Source: Prorocentrum cordatum (lineage: Eukaryota > Sar > Dinophyceae > Prorocentrales > Prorocentraceae). Taken from it: a stretch of DNA of 64,000 bases. Positions within the stretch are counted from its first letter, which is position 1; each line of letters starts with the position of its first letter. The notes beneath the pieces are model-generated. The model was not told the DNA's origin. It did no database searches and saw only the letters and a program-made list of their open reading frames with translations. This document shows positions 1-10,187 of the stretch, one piece after another. Location: positions 407,335 through 471,334 of the forward strand of contig CAUYUJ010021137.1 in the NCBI GenBank assembly GCA_963575745.1, read 5' to 3'. Both the position numbers and the translations under genes were made by a program.

Positions 1-186
1 GGCCTGCGAGGAGGACCAGCCTCGCGTCGAGGCGCGGGGCCAGGGAGGAGACTGCAGCCCCCCGCCCTTGGAAGCGCGCCGCCGTGCGCGAGAGCGCCCC
101 GCGGCCGCCGCGCGGCGGCGCAGGTGGGCCTCCGCCGCGGGAGAGACAGGCGCCATCGGCGCCCAGGGAAGAGCTGCGGAAAAATA

Positions 187-397
187 GCTCCTCCTCCTCC
201 CCTGCCTCCTCCTCCTCCTCCTCAACCTCCTCACCTCCTCCTCCTCCTCCTCCTCCTCCTCCTCCTCCCTCCTCCTCCTCCTCCTCCTACTCCTCCTCCT
301 CCTCCTCCTCCTCCTCTCCCTCCTCCTCCCTCCTCCTCTTCCTCCTCCTCCTCCTCCTCCTCCTCCTCCTCCTCCTCCTCCTCCTCCTCCTCCCCTC

Positions 398-429
<32 letters not shown>

Positions 430-672
430 GCCTCCTCTTCCTCCTCCCCTCCACCTCCTCCACCACCTCCTCCTCCTCCTTCTCCTCCTCCTCCCGCTCC
501 TCCTCCTCCTCCTCCTCCTCCTCCTCTTCCTTCTCGTCCTCGTCCTCCTCCTCCTTCTCCTCCCTTCCCTCCCCCTCCTCCTCCTCCTCCTCGTCCTCCT
601 CGTCCTCCTCCCTCTCCCCACCTCCTCCTTCCTCCTCCTCCTCCTCCTCCTCCTCCTCCTCCTCCTCCTCCT
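187..672. repeat. (TCC)n microsatellite, 5' side of LINE-A
   Basis: Almost uninterrupted TCC trinucleotides on the plus strand with a few CCC, TTC and TCG variants. All frames stay open across it, so the Ser-, Pro- and Leu-rich ORFs here, and the Gly/Glu-rich ones on the other strand, are artefacts. It ends directly at the first unique sequence of LINE-A. Confidence 0.97.
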
Positions 673-695
673 GGGCAGTGGAGCTTCTGGGGTTC

Positions 696-1082
696 ATGCA
701 GGAGCTGCTGGGCAAGCTGCAGAGCTCGGAGCACTTTGCTGACATGGCGGCGCCAGTCACGGCGTTCTGCGGGGCCCTTGACCAGCAGCGGGCCGCCTTG
801 CAGGCGAAGGCTGCTGCCCAGCAGGCCGAAGCCAAGCGCCAAGCCGAGGAGGCAGCGAAGCAGGCCGGTGGCGGCAATGATGCTGGCGGGGTTCCTTCTA
901 CTGGCCCAGCTGGTAACAATGCTGATGCGGACGACGGGTTCGACTGGGAGGACCCCGACTTGGGCGAGAGGCTCAAGGCAGCAGGCTTCCCCGACCTTGA
1001 TCCATCGAAAATTGAGGACAGAGACAAGCTCAAGCGTTTTCAGGAGGCGCTGCTACCACCCAAGAGGCCGCGCTGTTCCTAA
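696..1082 (+). CDS. LINE-A ORF1 remnant, coiled-coil protein
   Basis: A 128-residue reading frame starting at the first ATG after the TCC tract. Its centre is a heptad-like stretch rich in Ala, Gln, Lys and Glu (about residues 20-55), fitting the coiled coil of LINE ORF1 proteins that form RNA-binding trimers. The C-terminal half is acidic, then basic, ending in a Lys/Arg/Pro tail. It stops at 1082, and the ORF2 frame lies +1 relative to it. The frame continues upstream through the TCC repeat, but that part is simple sequence, so the original N-terminus is probably missing. Identification rests on position before the endonuclease and on composition, not on a diagnostic motif. Confidence 0.55.
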   Translation: MQELLGKLQSSEHFADMAAPVTAFCGALDQQRAALQAKAAAQQAEAKRQAEEAAKQAGGGNDAGGVPSTGPAGNNADADDGFDWEDPDLGERLKAAGFPDLDPSKIEDRDKLKRFQEALLPPKRPRCS

Positions 1083-4000
1083 CGTGCAACAGTGTGGGCT
1101 TCTGCGGGGGGGAACAAACGCATCCGGGACAACATTCGGTATCGCGAGCACGCGGGCTAGGACTTCTACCCACCTACATCAGGTGGGTCTATCTTCCCCA
1201 CTGGCGCCCGATGCAGATCTCGAAAAACGTCGGTCAGGAACAACTGTGCTGGAGGACCTAGACATCGTCACGGCGAATGTTACGGCTTGGTCCAAGGCGC
1301 AAGATTTGTGTGCATGGTATGAGGAATCAGGGTCCGTGGTTACGACTCCAAGTGCATTTCTCTTTCAGGAGCACAGGCTCAAGCTGGACAAGCAGATTCA
1401 GACGGCTGGGCGGTGGGCGTCCAAGAATTTTTCAGGTGGTCAAGCAATGTTTGGCAAAGCGGATAGTACGGGTGCTGGTGTTCTTGAGTCGTCAGGTGGA
1501 GTTGCGATTGCAGCCTTCTTTCCCTTGTTGGCTCGGGAAGTGCCCCCTAACCTTCGGAAGGATTTGCCAGCGAGTCGGTGCAAAGTTGTGGCCATCAACA
1601 CAGGTCTGGCGGTGCCAGTATACCTTGTCTCGGTGTATCTGACAACAAAGATTGGCCTGGCGGAGCCTAACATATCTTTCTTGGGTGGACTGATGCAATT
1701 GGTTTGCTGTCTTCCAGGGCCGTGGATCATCGGAGGCGACTGGAACATGGATCCATCGGACCTTTACGAATGGGCCAAGCGTGCTGGAGGTGTCCAAGCA
1801 TACACAGCGGAGTTCACTTGTGGTAGTAGAACGCTGGACTTTTTCATCTGTTCGAAGGTTCTGGCGAACCTCGGGATGGTAGCGGATGTTGTGCTTGGTA
1901 CTCCAATAGCTACTCACACACCGGTGGTGCTTAAGCTGCGAGGCCTCAATTCCAGAGCTATGGCGACTGTGGCGGACGGGCCAGAGGGGTTTCCCCTACA
2001 GCTGCCACCACCTTCTCGGCCTGCGCCTCGTGAAGTTGATGACGACGAATGGCTCTGGCTCGAGGGTACTCTACCAGCTGATGTTCAGCCTGCAGTGGAG
2101 TGCTGGTTTCGACATGCTGAAGACTATCTCTGTCATCTACATGATGTCTACGAGCGTCGGCGTGGACGAGCTGTGGGCCTTCGTGTCAAGCGTGTGCCGT
2201 TAGCAATCGAGTGGAGCCGTCAATTCAAGGCAAGATCGTCTGTGGAGTTCCGCCGCATGGCGTCGCTGGTGGCGGCAGTGAGGCGGGCAGCGCAGCAGCA
2301 GGCGTACATGGTTGAGCAAGGCTGGGAGCGGTTCTCTTGTCTCAATCGCCAGTTGCACACTATTGAAGGCTTCAGCATTGATGACGGCTGGTGGCCAGTT
2401 ACTGGGACTTTGGTGGGAATGTCTGTAGCAAAAGTGGTCAAAGTGTTGCGCTCTGGCAACCTTTCTGCAACTTCATATATGATGGACGCCTTTGATGAAC
2501 ACTTGGTCATGCTGCGACAACGGGACACCTCAACAAACCAGAGTGAGTGGAAAAGTTGGGCATGCACGGCTGCGCTCGAGAAGGGAGGTCGGGAGGCTTT
2601 TGGTTTCGTGAGAGCATCGCATCAGGTTCAGCCATCTGTCTTTGAAGTGATTGATGAAGAGTCTGAGCAGCACATGCCCCTGGCTGGAGATCAAGCTATG
2701 ACCAAGCTGATGCAGCAGTGGGGTCCACTCTGGAAACACGAGCGGCGACGGGACGAACATCATCCATACATTTGGCGTGGAGTGGAATTTGATGCGGCCA
2801 CGTTGCCAAGGCTCACTTTGACGGACCTGCAGAGGGTTCTTGGCACCTACAGTGATCGAGCGGGGCTTGGATGGGATAACATGCATCCCAGGCAGCTTCG
2901 TTGGCTTCCTCCAAGTTATCAGCTCAAGTTCTTGGACATTTTGCATGCATGGGAGCGGGACCCTGTGGATGTCAGCTTGTTCCTGATGCTGATTTCGTTC
3001 TTGCCCAAACCACCACCTGGTGGAGGAGTTCGCCCCATAGTTCTGAACTGTCTCTGGCTGAGGCTTTGGAGCAGGCTTCGGCAGCCATTGGTCTCCAAGT
3101 GGGAACGGCAATTGGAAGGAGATTTCTACTGGGGAGGCCTGGGCAAAACATGTGACAGAGCAGGGCATGTTCACAACCTGTTGTCAGCATATTGTGTTCA
3201 AGTGGAAGGCATGGCTTCAGGCACTGCAGCCTTGGACCTCAGTAAGTACTATGAACATGTTTCGCATGAAGTATTGCTACGTGAAGCGAGAGCTACGAAA
3301 TTTCCGCTGGGCTTGCTTCGTTCATTGTGCTGTGCATATCGACTGGATCGTAGAGCTCAGTACATGGGCGCATTGTCAATTGTGGTCAATGCAAATGGCA
3401 CGATTGCGGCTGGCTGCAGTTGTGCGCTGGGACTTGCAAAATTGATGGTTCATACACTGTTGATGGAGCAAGTGCGTCGCTATCCCTTGGTGAGGGCGCA
3501 GTCTTTGGTGGACGATCAGATGTTGCAAGCTCTTGGGACACCTCGATTGGTCGGTGTTCAACTCCCAGCGGCTCTGCGATTCCTCGTTGAGGGCCTCGAG
3601 GAGAGGAAGCTGCAGGTCAACTGGGACAAGACGGGCTGGATCACGGGCGACACCGAGCTGGCGATGGTTCTCTCCGAGGCCTGGGACGGCGAGCTCGAGA
3701 GGGCCAGAGGACTTCGCTGCTTGGGAGGCGACGGCTCTCCTGGGGTTCTTCGAAGTGTCGTTGAACAAAACAAACGTCTCCTGAAGGCTCGTAAGTCGGC
3801 CGATAGAGTTCACACCCTAAGAGCTGCGGGCGCTTCGGTTGAGAAGGTCTTTCGGTGCTCTCCGACGGCCACGGCTGTCTGGGGTTCAGCGGTGACAGGA
3901 ATTGCTGATGTGAAACTCCATGGCCTTAGGATTGCTGCGCTGAAATCCGAGGGCAGATTGCCAGCAGGAGCTAGTGTAGGCCTCAGAATTAAGACGATGT

Positions 4001-6102
4001 ATCGAGGGTTCTGGAGGGACCCGCTTCTGATTCACACGGGGGAAGTGGTCAAAGCCTGGACCGCTTGCCTGGAAACTTCGTTGCCGACCGAGGGGGTCCT
4101 GGAGGCTGTGCTCGAGGGGGGTCGTTCGATTCTCAGGCAGAAGTTTCCTTGGCGGAAGTGTGTGAATCCAGCACAGGCCCTTCACCTGGCCCTAGCGAGA
4201 GTAGGAGGAGGCATGGCCTCAGCCTCCAAGATGGTCGGACCTGGGTTTGAGCTCGACCTGAAGTTTTTCTCTCCTGGGCGTGCTGTTGAAGTTGCCAAAA
4301 GGATGGCTTCCACGGCGTCTGACATCATGGCGATGCGCAAACTTGGCGTCTGGGTTTCGGAAATCCACTGGGGCCCTCTGGACAAGGTCTTGCACGGCAG
4401 GGCCAGCAGGGAGATGTCTCAGCACGAGCGAAATGCTGTTCGGTCTCTGGTCTCGGGCACCCACTGGCCTCAGGCTAGGCTAGCTGCGCATAATAAGTCG
4501 GGGACCGACAAATGCTTGCTGTGTGGTAGTCGAGGCACGCTGTTTCATCGATGCTTTGATTGTCCCAGTGCTGCCGAGTTCAGACGGACAGACCTTCCCC
4601 CTAGCCTCCGAGAAGCTGCCTGGAGGGTTGCTCGTCGAGGAGAGGAGGAGGCGGAGCTTTTTTCCAGGTGTTTGTTTCCCTCCCCTGAGCGCTGCTTCGG
4701 GACGCCCGAGGCGGACGAGGAAAACTGGGTCCGATTCGTCGGGGCGGTGCCTGGCTGGCGCTGGGGAGGGCCGATCTTTGTGGATGGATCAGCCTTCCAT
4801 ACGAAATTCGGAGCCTGCCGCCGAGCAGGCTGGGCGGCTGTGATGGTCGACATGGCGGGTAATTTTGTCGCCTGCATGTATGGGGTGGTTCCTCGGGGGT
4901 GGGCCCCCGACCAGTGGGCTCGGGACGGGGAGGACTACGCGTTCCACATGCTTGCTAGGTTCTGTGAGCCACCGTGTGACGGGGACTCGGGAGTCCCGCT
5001 GGAAGTATTCAGTGATTGCGCTGGCTCCGTGGCGTGTGCCACCTCCTCGTCCACCGCCCTCGGGCCCGAAAATACGAGGCGTCACATGTGGCAGCTGTGG
5101 TGGTCGAAGATAGGTGATTCGGCCTCGGTGTGTAAAGTTAAGGCACACAGGGCCTTGGCTGACGCTACCTCGTTCGAGGACCTCTGGAAATTGAAAGGCA
5201 ATAGGCTTGCCGACACTTGGGCCCGCAAGGGCGCGGCTCTGTGGAATATGCCCGAGGAGCAGGAATTGTTTGTCGAGGGCTGCGAGCGACGCGTGTTGCA
5301 GAACGCGCAGTGGCTCGGTCGGCTCCAGAAATGGCGTCATGATCGGGGGTTCGTGGACTCGAGTGGGGTGGGCGGGACGGCGGACGTTGTGCTGGATATC
5401 CCAGGCGACCTGGGGGTTTCCCAGGCTCTGGAGGAGGAGCTTGATTCGCAGTTGGAGCTGCGGCAGCGGGAGAGCCTCCACGAGGCCCTGCCCGCCCGTC
5501 TCTTTGCTGCTGGTGGCTTGCCTCACGCGTCCTCTTCCTCGTCCTCTCCGCCTGCTCCTGTGCCCTTGATCCCAGGTCTCCAGGAGGTAAGTTGCCAGAC
5601 CTGGAAGTTTTCACGACATAATGTCGTGCAGGCCCCCGTCCTTGGGGACACCGAGGGGGCGATGATTCTGTTCTGCATCTCGTGCGGCGCGAGTGTCTCG
5701 CAGTGCCATAGGCCTGGGAAGGGCCTCGCGGGGCCCTGTCACGGGCCTGCACACCCGGGTCTGGCGACCCAGCGGTCGAGGCTTCGGAGAGGCCTCCACC
5801 CGAATTCGACGGCCTCTCCTCCTCCGAAGCTCGGGGACTGTGCTGAGCCGTCGGTGGAACTCCGAGCTTTGTGGGAGGACAGGTTGATTCCGTCGAGCGC
5901 CTCGGAGCGGAAGGCTGACCCTGAGGTCTCCTTGTATGGGTTGGATATCCCCGAGGCGCTCGATATGTATCGAGTGGCGCAGTTGCATGGCTTTGTGGAC
6001 CCGCGTGAGGCGGTCGAGTTTTGTCGTGCCGAGAGGTGCCGTGAGCGAGAGGCTCGACTCCTCGAAAGGGGGAGTGACGAGCCCGAGAGGTCTGACTGCT
6101 AA
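877..6102 (+). CDS. LINE-A ORF2: endonuclease, reverse transcriptase, CCHC finger, RNase H
   Basis: Nicks target DNA and copies the element RNA at the nick. Codon positions: endonuclease about 1249-1935, with Glu at 1369 in LFQEHRL, GGDWN around 1738, LDFF around 1837 and the final His at 1915. RT: the LPKP...RPI block at 3001, the motif A Asp at 3235 in LDLSKYY, and the active-site LVDD at 3505-3516 (usual form F/YxDD, here Leu first). Zinc finger CX2CX7HX4C at 4513-4563. RNase H: acidic residues at 4783 (VDGS), 4930, 5014 (FSDC) and 5212 (NRLAD). The frame is unbroken to 6102, so the catalytic part looks intact. The start is uncertain: no ATG lies between the ORF1 stop and the endonuclease, and the 877 ATG overlaps ORF1, so +1 frameshifting or reinitiation is possible. 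Confidence 0.88.
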   Translation: MMLAGFLLLAQLVTMLMRTTGSTGRTPTWARGSRQQASPTLIHRKLRTETSSSVFRRRCYHPRGRAVPNVQQCGLLRGGTNASGTTFGIASTRARTSTHLHQVGLSSPLAPDADLEKRRSGTTVLEDLDIVTANVTAWSKAQDLCAWYEESGSVVTTPSAFLFQEHRLKLDKQIQTAGRWASKNFSGGQAMFGKADSTGAGVLESSGGVAIAAFFPLLAREVPPNLRKDLPASRCKVVAINTGLAVPVYLVSVYLTTKIGLAEPNISFLGGLMQLVCCLPGPWIIGGDWNMDPSDLYEWAKRAGGVQAYTAEFTCGSRTLDFFICSKVLANLGMVADVVLGTPIATHTPVVLKLRGLNSRAMATVADGPEGFPLQLPPPSRPAPREVDDDEWLWLEGTLPADVQPAVECWFRHAEDYLCHLHDVYERRRGRAVGLRVKRVPLAIEWSRQFKARSSVEFRRMASLVAAVRRAAQQQAYMVEQGWERFSCLNRQLHTIEGFSIDDGWWPVTGTLVGMSVAKVVKVLRSGNLSATSYMMDAFDEHLVMLRQRDTSTNQSEWKSWACTAALEKGGREAFGFVRASHQVQPSVFEVIDEESEQHMPLAGDQAMTKLMQQWGPLWKHERRRDEHHPYIWRGVEFDAATLPRLTLTDLQRVLGTYSDRAGLGWDNMHPRQLRWLPPSYQLKFLDILHAWERDPVDVSLFLMLISFLPKPPPGGGVRPIVLNCLWLRLWSRLRQPLVSKWERQLEGDFYWGGLGKTCDRAGHVHNLLSAYCVQVEGMASGTAALDLSKYYEHVSHEVLLREARATKFPLGLLRSLCCAYRLDRRAQYMGALSIVVNANGTIAAGCSCALGLAKLMVHTLLMEQVRRYPLVRAQSLVDDQMLQALGTPRLVGVQLPAALRFLVEGLEERKLQVNWDKTGWITGDTELAMVLSEAWDGELERARGLRCLGGDGSPGVLRSVVEQNKRLLKARKSADRVHTLRAAGASVEKVFRCSPTATAVWGSAVTGIADVKLHGLRIAALKSEGRLPAGASVGLRIKTMYRGFWRDPLLIHTGEVVKAWTACLETSLPTEGVLEAVLEGGRSILRQKFPWRKCVNPAQALHLALARVGGGMASASKMVGPGFELDLKFFSPGRAVEVAKRMASTASDIMAMRKLGVWVSEIHWGPLDKVLHGRASREMSQHERNAVRSLVSGTHWPQARLAAHNKSGTDKCLLCGSRGTLFHRCFDCPSAAEFRRTDLPPSLREAAWRVARRGEEEAELFSRCLFPSPERCFGTPEADEENWVRFVGAVPGWRWGGPIFVDGSAFHTKFGACRRAGWAAVMVDMAGNFVACMYGVVPRGWAPDQWARDGEDYAFHMLARFCEPPCDGDSGVPLEVFSDCAGSVACATSSSTALGPENTRRHMWQLWWSKIGDSASVCKVKAHRALADATSFEDLWKLKGNRLADTWARKGAALWNMPEEQELFVEGCERRVLQNAQWLGRLQKWRHDRGFVDSSGVGGTADVVLDIPGDLGVSQALEEELDSQLELRQRESLHEALPARLFAAGGLPHASSSSSSPPAPVPLIPGLQEVSCQTWKFSRHNVVQAPVLGDTEGAMILFCISCGASVSQCHRPGKGLAGPCHGPAHPGLATQRSRLRRGLHPNSTASPPPKLGDCAEPSVELRALWEDRLIPSSASERKADPEVSLYGLDIPEALDMYRVAQLHGFVDPREAVEFCRAERCREREARLLERGSDEPERSDC

Positions 6103-6160
6103 GCAGTCAGGCTCGCTGGATGCGAGGGATTTCATTCCAAGAGCCCAATAGCCCAATAGC

Positions 6161-6492
6161 TCCTCCTCCTCCTCCTCCTCCTCCTCCTCCTCCTCCTCCT
6201 CCTCCTCCTCCTCCTCCTCCTCCTCCTCCTCCTCCTCCTCCTCCTCCTCCTCCTCCTCCTCCTCCTCCTCCTCCTCCTCCTCCTCCTCCTCCCTTTCTCT
6301 TTCTCACCCCCTTCTCCTCCTCCTCCTCCTCCCCTCCTCCTCCTCCTCCTCCTCCTCCTCCTACTCTCCTACTCCTACTCCTCTCCTCCTCCTCCTCCTC
6401 CTCCTCCTTCTCCTCCTCCTCCTCCTCCTCTCCTCCTCCCCCTCCCCTTCCTCCTTCTCCTCCTCCTCCTCCTCCTTCCTCCCCCCCCTCCT
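6161..6492. repeat. (TCC)n microsatellite, 3' side of LINE-A
   Basis: Pure TCC for about 130 bp, then TCC with T- and C-rich interruptions. It abuts the LINE-A 3' end, has the same strand polarity as the 5' tract, and may be one original tract split by the insertion or a tail made at insertion. Confidence 0.95.
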
Positions 6493-7189
6493 CTCTCTGC
6501 CCCATGTGGACGTTTCCTCGCGGCGCCGCGGGCCACCCCGGGCCCGAGACGCGCGCGCCCCAGGGGCCCTGGACAGGCCCGGCTCGTGTCGGTGTCGGGC
6601 GCGCGGTCGGCGTGGTGCGCGGGCAGTGGGTGGGAGCGGAAGGGGGGGTGGGGAAGGGGGCGGACGGCGAGGGGAGGGGAGGCGACGGCAAGGGGGGAGG
6701 GAGGGAGGGAAGGAATGAGCGAAGGGAGGGAGGAGGGAAGGGGATGGGGTGGGGCGGAGGGGGGGGCGGAGGCGGGGAAGAGGAGGGAGGGGGGGCGGGG
6801 GGCCCGGCCGAACGCGCGCGCACACGTCCTGCCCCCTTCTCAGGACTGGGGCGAGCGGGGTGCTCCCGCGCGCGCTCGCGCTGGCTGAACGTCGCGCCGA
6901 CTGGGCCCCCGCCCTCCGCGTTCGCCTAACGCGTTTCATTACCCGCAAAGTGCCTACTCGCAAACGTCCAACAACAACATGTCTCCCTCTACAGAATAGA
7001 TCGTAAATCCCCCGCGGCGGATCCAAGCCATTTGCGGGTAGTTACTCTACGAGTAGTGGAGCGCGCTCGTCTACACACGTCCGTCTCACCCGCGCCCGGT
7101 TGGGAGCCCCCCTCCTCGCCTCTCCACCCCCGCGCGGCCCCCTTCAAATGGGGAAGGCGTCATGCGTCGCGTGGGCGGGGGTGTTTCAT
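6493..7189. other. Gene-poor, strongly GC-skewed sequence
   Basis: G-rich purine runs at 6630-6790 followed by ordinary GC-rich sequence. Long ORFs occur on both strands because stop codons are rare at this composition; none has a recognisable domain. The plus strand at 6630-6790 has many GGG and GGGG runs and could form G-quadruplexes. Confidence 0.6.
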
Positions 7190-7345
7190 TTTATCCTCCT
7201 CATCCTCCTCCTCCTCCTCCTCCTCCTTCTCGTCCTCGTCCTCGTCGTCCTCGTTGTCGTCCTCGTCCTCCTCCTCCTCCTCCTCCTCCTCCACCTCTTC
7301 CTCCTCCTCCTCCTCCTCCTCCTCCTCCTTCTCCTCCTCCTCTTG
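7190..7345. repeat. (TCC/TCG)n microsatellite
   Basis: TCC trinucleotides with TCG and TTC variants on the plus strand; no coding signal. Confidence 0.93.
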
Positions 7346-7540
7346 CTCGTCTGGGCCTGTGCGCGGGCGGCGGCGTCGCGCGGGGATGGCGCGTCGCTTC
7401 GAGGGGGTTTCGCGCCGCGGCGGGTTGCGCTTCGGGCGCAGAGCAGGTGCGGAAGCCGGGACCGGGGCCAGGGCCGGGGCCAGGACCCCCTGGTTCGATG
7501 CTCGTTTTGGGGACCTTTCTGGGGCCCTCATAATGGATCT

Positions 7541-7660
7541 GTTCGACTCAGGTTCGACGCAAGTTCGACTCAGGTTCGACTCCGGTTCGACTCAGATTCG
7601 ACTCAGGTTCGATTCATGTTCGATTCAGAATCGACGCAGCTTCGACGCAGCTTCGACGCA
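7541..7660. repeat. 11-bp minisatellite
   Basis: About eleven units of the form GTTCGACTCAG with single-base variants (CGACGC, CGATTC), ending at 7660. The unit contains the palindromic word TTCGA. Confidence 0.92.
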
Positions 7661-8579
7661 CGGCTCCAGGAAGGTCCCCAGAATGAGCATCTAACCCTGG
7701 GGAAGTCTCGCCCTGATGTCTCGGGAGACGCCCGTGGGAATCCTATCCTCAGCGGGGTTTCGTCGTTGCCGAGGAAGCGACGTGGGGATCCTCTGACATT
7801 CGAGTGCAACCTCAGTGCTTCCTGAGGGGGGGCATTTCGGATCCCATAGGAGGTCCATGAAAGTCTTCTGGAAGTCACAGGGGCATCTAGGATTTTCTCA
7901 TGAAATCCGCAGGACACCCGAGCAAACACATGAATTCCAGCGGAACTCCACAGGAGTCCGTATGACATTCTTAGGGTCCATAAGTCAAGCAGTGGCGAAG
8001 CCTATAGGCTTACCAAACAATGTTATAAGAACCTCTTGTGGTTTCCACGAAATGTGCTTAGAGCATTTCTGACTGGAGCTGTCTTGTTTTAACACATCGG
8101 ACTTATGTTCTAAGAACACTGCTTTTGATCTTCGAACATACTTGGGTTCTGAGAACATGTCGTGGTATGACTATAGGAATGCCGGGACGGTCGGTCCTTG
8201 CTCAAACATAGGAATATTAAGCATTCTTCAGGTTCTCGTTGTGAACCATCGGATTTTCTCAGGACTCCTGGGGACACCGCGCGGATGTCCTAGGAAGTCC
8301 TCTGGCCCACTCAGGAACGCATCAGACTCGGATCAGGCCTGCATGCTTCTGTGCCGAGCTTTTGGCGCCTTTTTCAGACCGCGCCCCAGGGCCGCGCGGA
8401 GGCGCTACAGGAGTTCGCCCAATCTGTGCTACTCGGGCCGGACGAAAGGGGGGGATTGGGAAAGGGACGGAATCTGCTGCATGCAGATGGTCTCGGCCCC
8501 ACCGAGGGGCCCATTCCTCGATACATGGCCGCCTCCGGCGCCGAGAGGCGCCAAGAAAATGTGCTGCGTGAGCTGATCT
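7661..8579. other. Unique sequence without a recognisable gene
   Basis: About 0.9 kb of mixed composition. Short ORFs occur on both strands and none carries a motif I recognise. No terminal repeat or duplication was found. Confidence 0.5.
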
Positions 8580-8638
8580 TAACCCCCCCCCCCCCCCCTT
8601 TGCTATCCCCCCCTTTCGCCAGACCCGAGCTACGCACA

Positions 8639-9340
8639 GGAGGAGGAGGGGGAGGAGGAGGAGGAGGAGGAGGAGGAGGAGGAGGAGGAGGAAGGAGGCG
8701 GAGGAGGAGGGAGGAGGAGGAGGAGGAGGAGGAGGAGGAGGAGGAGGAGGAGGGAGGGGGAGGAGGAGGAGGAGGAGGAGGAGGAGGAGAGAGGAGGAGG
8801 AGAGGAGGAGGAGGAGGAGGAGGGCGGAGGAGGGGAGGAGGAGGGGAGGAGGAGGAGGAGGAGGAGGAGGCGGAGGCCGGAGGAGGAGGAGGAGGAGGAG
8901 GAGGAGGAGTGAGGAGGAGGAGGAGGAAGGCGGAGGAAGGAGGAGGAGGAGGAGGAGGAGGAGGGGGAGGGGGAGGGGGAGGGGGATGGGGAGGGGGAGG
9001 GGAGGGGGAGGGGAGGGGCGGGGGAGGGGGAGGGGGAGGGGGAGGGGGAGGGGCGTAGGGGGGAGGGGGGGGAGGAGGAGGAGGAGGAGTGGGGGAGGAG
9101 GAGGGGGAGGGAGGGGGAGGAGGGTAGAGGGCAGGAGGGCAGGAGGAGAGGAGGAGGAGGAGGAGGAGGAGGAGGAGGAGGAGGAGGAGGGAGGAGGAGG
9201 GAGGAGGAGGAGGGGGAGGAGGGGAGGAGGGGGAGGAGGGGGAGGAAGGGGGAGGAGGGGGAGGAGGGGGAGGAGGGGGAGGAGGGAGGAGGAGGAGGAG
9301 GAGGAGGAGGAGGAGGAGGAGGAGGAGAGGAGGAGGAGGG
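8639..9340. repeat. (GGA)n and (GGGGGA)n purine tract
   Basis: About 700 bp of polypurine on the plus strand. The middle part (about 8960-9055) and 9210-9285 are runs of four or five G separated by A, a sequence type prone to G-quadruplex or triplex formation. It is preceded at 8583 by a run of C. The Gly/Glu ORFs on the plus strand and Pro/Ser/Leu ORFs on the minus strand are artefacts of the repeat. Confidence 0.95.
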
Positions 9341-9474
9341 CGAGGGCGCAGCCCGCGTCCCTTGCCCCGCGGGGGGGTCGGCGCGCCCGGCCTCGCCCGC
9401 CGCCGCCGCCGCCCGCCTGGCCCTCGGCCGGCGGGTCCGGCCGGCAGCGGCCCGCGCGCCTTTGGGCGCCGCGT

Positions 9475-9626
9475 AATGGGGGGGTCATAAAATGGGGGGG
9501 TGGCAAGCGTGGTCCGAAAAGGTACCCAAACGGTACCTAAACGAGCCCCCTGGGGCTCTGGAGGGGCCCGAAAAGGGGCACGAAAGGGGACCTTTTCTGA
9601 CCCCCCCATTTGTGACCCCCCCATTT
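9475..9626. mobile_element. Foldback (MITE-like) element, 152 bp
   Basis: Left arm: two AATGGGGGGGT blocks (9475 and 9491) followed by a GTCCGAAAAGGTACC block near 9512. Right arm: the inverted counterparts (GGGGACCTTTTC near 9587, then two ACCCCCCCATT blocks ending at 9626). The arms pair imperfectly around a spacer of about 50 bp. No clear target duplication is seen. Confidence 0.6.
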
Positions 9627-9934
9627 AAGCCACGCCCAACGCCTGGTGTTGCAGTCGGAGTGGACGGTGAGGACGGGCAGCCTGCCCCAAGGGGTTGTGA
9701 TGTTCCAGCCCACTTTGGCCTTGATCACCAGGAAGAATCTCGAGTGCCCCCCAAACGTGCCGAAACGCACGTGTTTTCACGCGTCGGGCCCTGGGAGACA
9801 CTCGTCCGACACCGTTTCGACACTTTTTCGACACTCTTTCGACACTTTTCCGGGTGCTCGAAATTATTTCTGGGCTGTGGTCCTCGAGTGCGATCGGAGC
9901 AACATGACCCAAGGATACTTTTCGGGTATAGCTA

Positions 9935-10187
9935 AGCCTCCCAGATGGGGTCGGAGTAGATGGGGTGGGAGGATCGCGCCGCATCGCCGATGCATCTCCG
10001 ATGCGGCTCGATGCGGAGCCCGATTTGCTTCACGGCGACGTCGGCGATGCACCGCCGACGTCGACGATGCGTCCCTGGTGCATCGCCGATGCATCGCCGA
10101 TGCATCACCGATGCATCGCTGATGTATCGGCGATGCGGCACGATCCTCCGACCCCACCTACCCCGACCCCATCCAGGAGGCCTCTAG
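9935..10187. mobile_element. MITE-like inverted-repeat element with 8-bp target duplication
   Basis: The first and last 60-odd bases are inverted copies: 9935-9996 against 10121-10187, with five mismatches in the inner 50 positions. Both ends are directly flanked by TATAGCTA (9927-9934 and 10188-10195), an 8-bp direct repeat as made by hAT-type transposases. The interior is a series of CGATGC/GCATCG palindromes. There is no coding capacity, so it would be non-autonomous. Confidence 0.75.

Larger units (their letters stand above)
673..6160 (+). mobile_element. LINE-A: non-LTR retrotransposon lying between two (TCC)n tracts
   Basis: Seen: unique sequence with an ORF1 remnant and a long ORF2 holding AP-like endonuclease, reverse transcriptase, CCHC finger and RNase H. 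It is bounded at 672/673 and at about 6160/6161 by (TCC)n on the same strand. The 3' untranslated part is only about 58 nt and includes a doubled AGCCCAAT-like word before the TCC tract. No poly(A) is present. Family knowledge: an endonuclease plus RT plus RNase H layout belongs to the I-like and related LINE groups; the exact clade cannot be fixed by eye. Inference: the element inserts in, or ends in, TCC repeats. ORF1 begins right at the tract, so the 5' end is probably truncated. Confidence 0.92.

Noticed and set aside
231-1033. Long Gly/Glu-rich ORFs on the minus strand over the first TCC tract
   Set aside because: They are translations of (GGA)n; no non-repeat domain supports them.
8322-9624. 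Minus-strand ORFs of about 400 residues rich in Pro, Ser and Leu
   Set aside because: They span the GGA tract and are open in all frames there.
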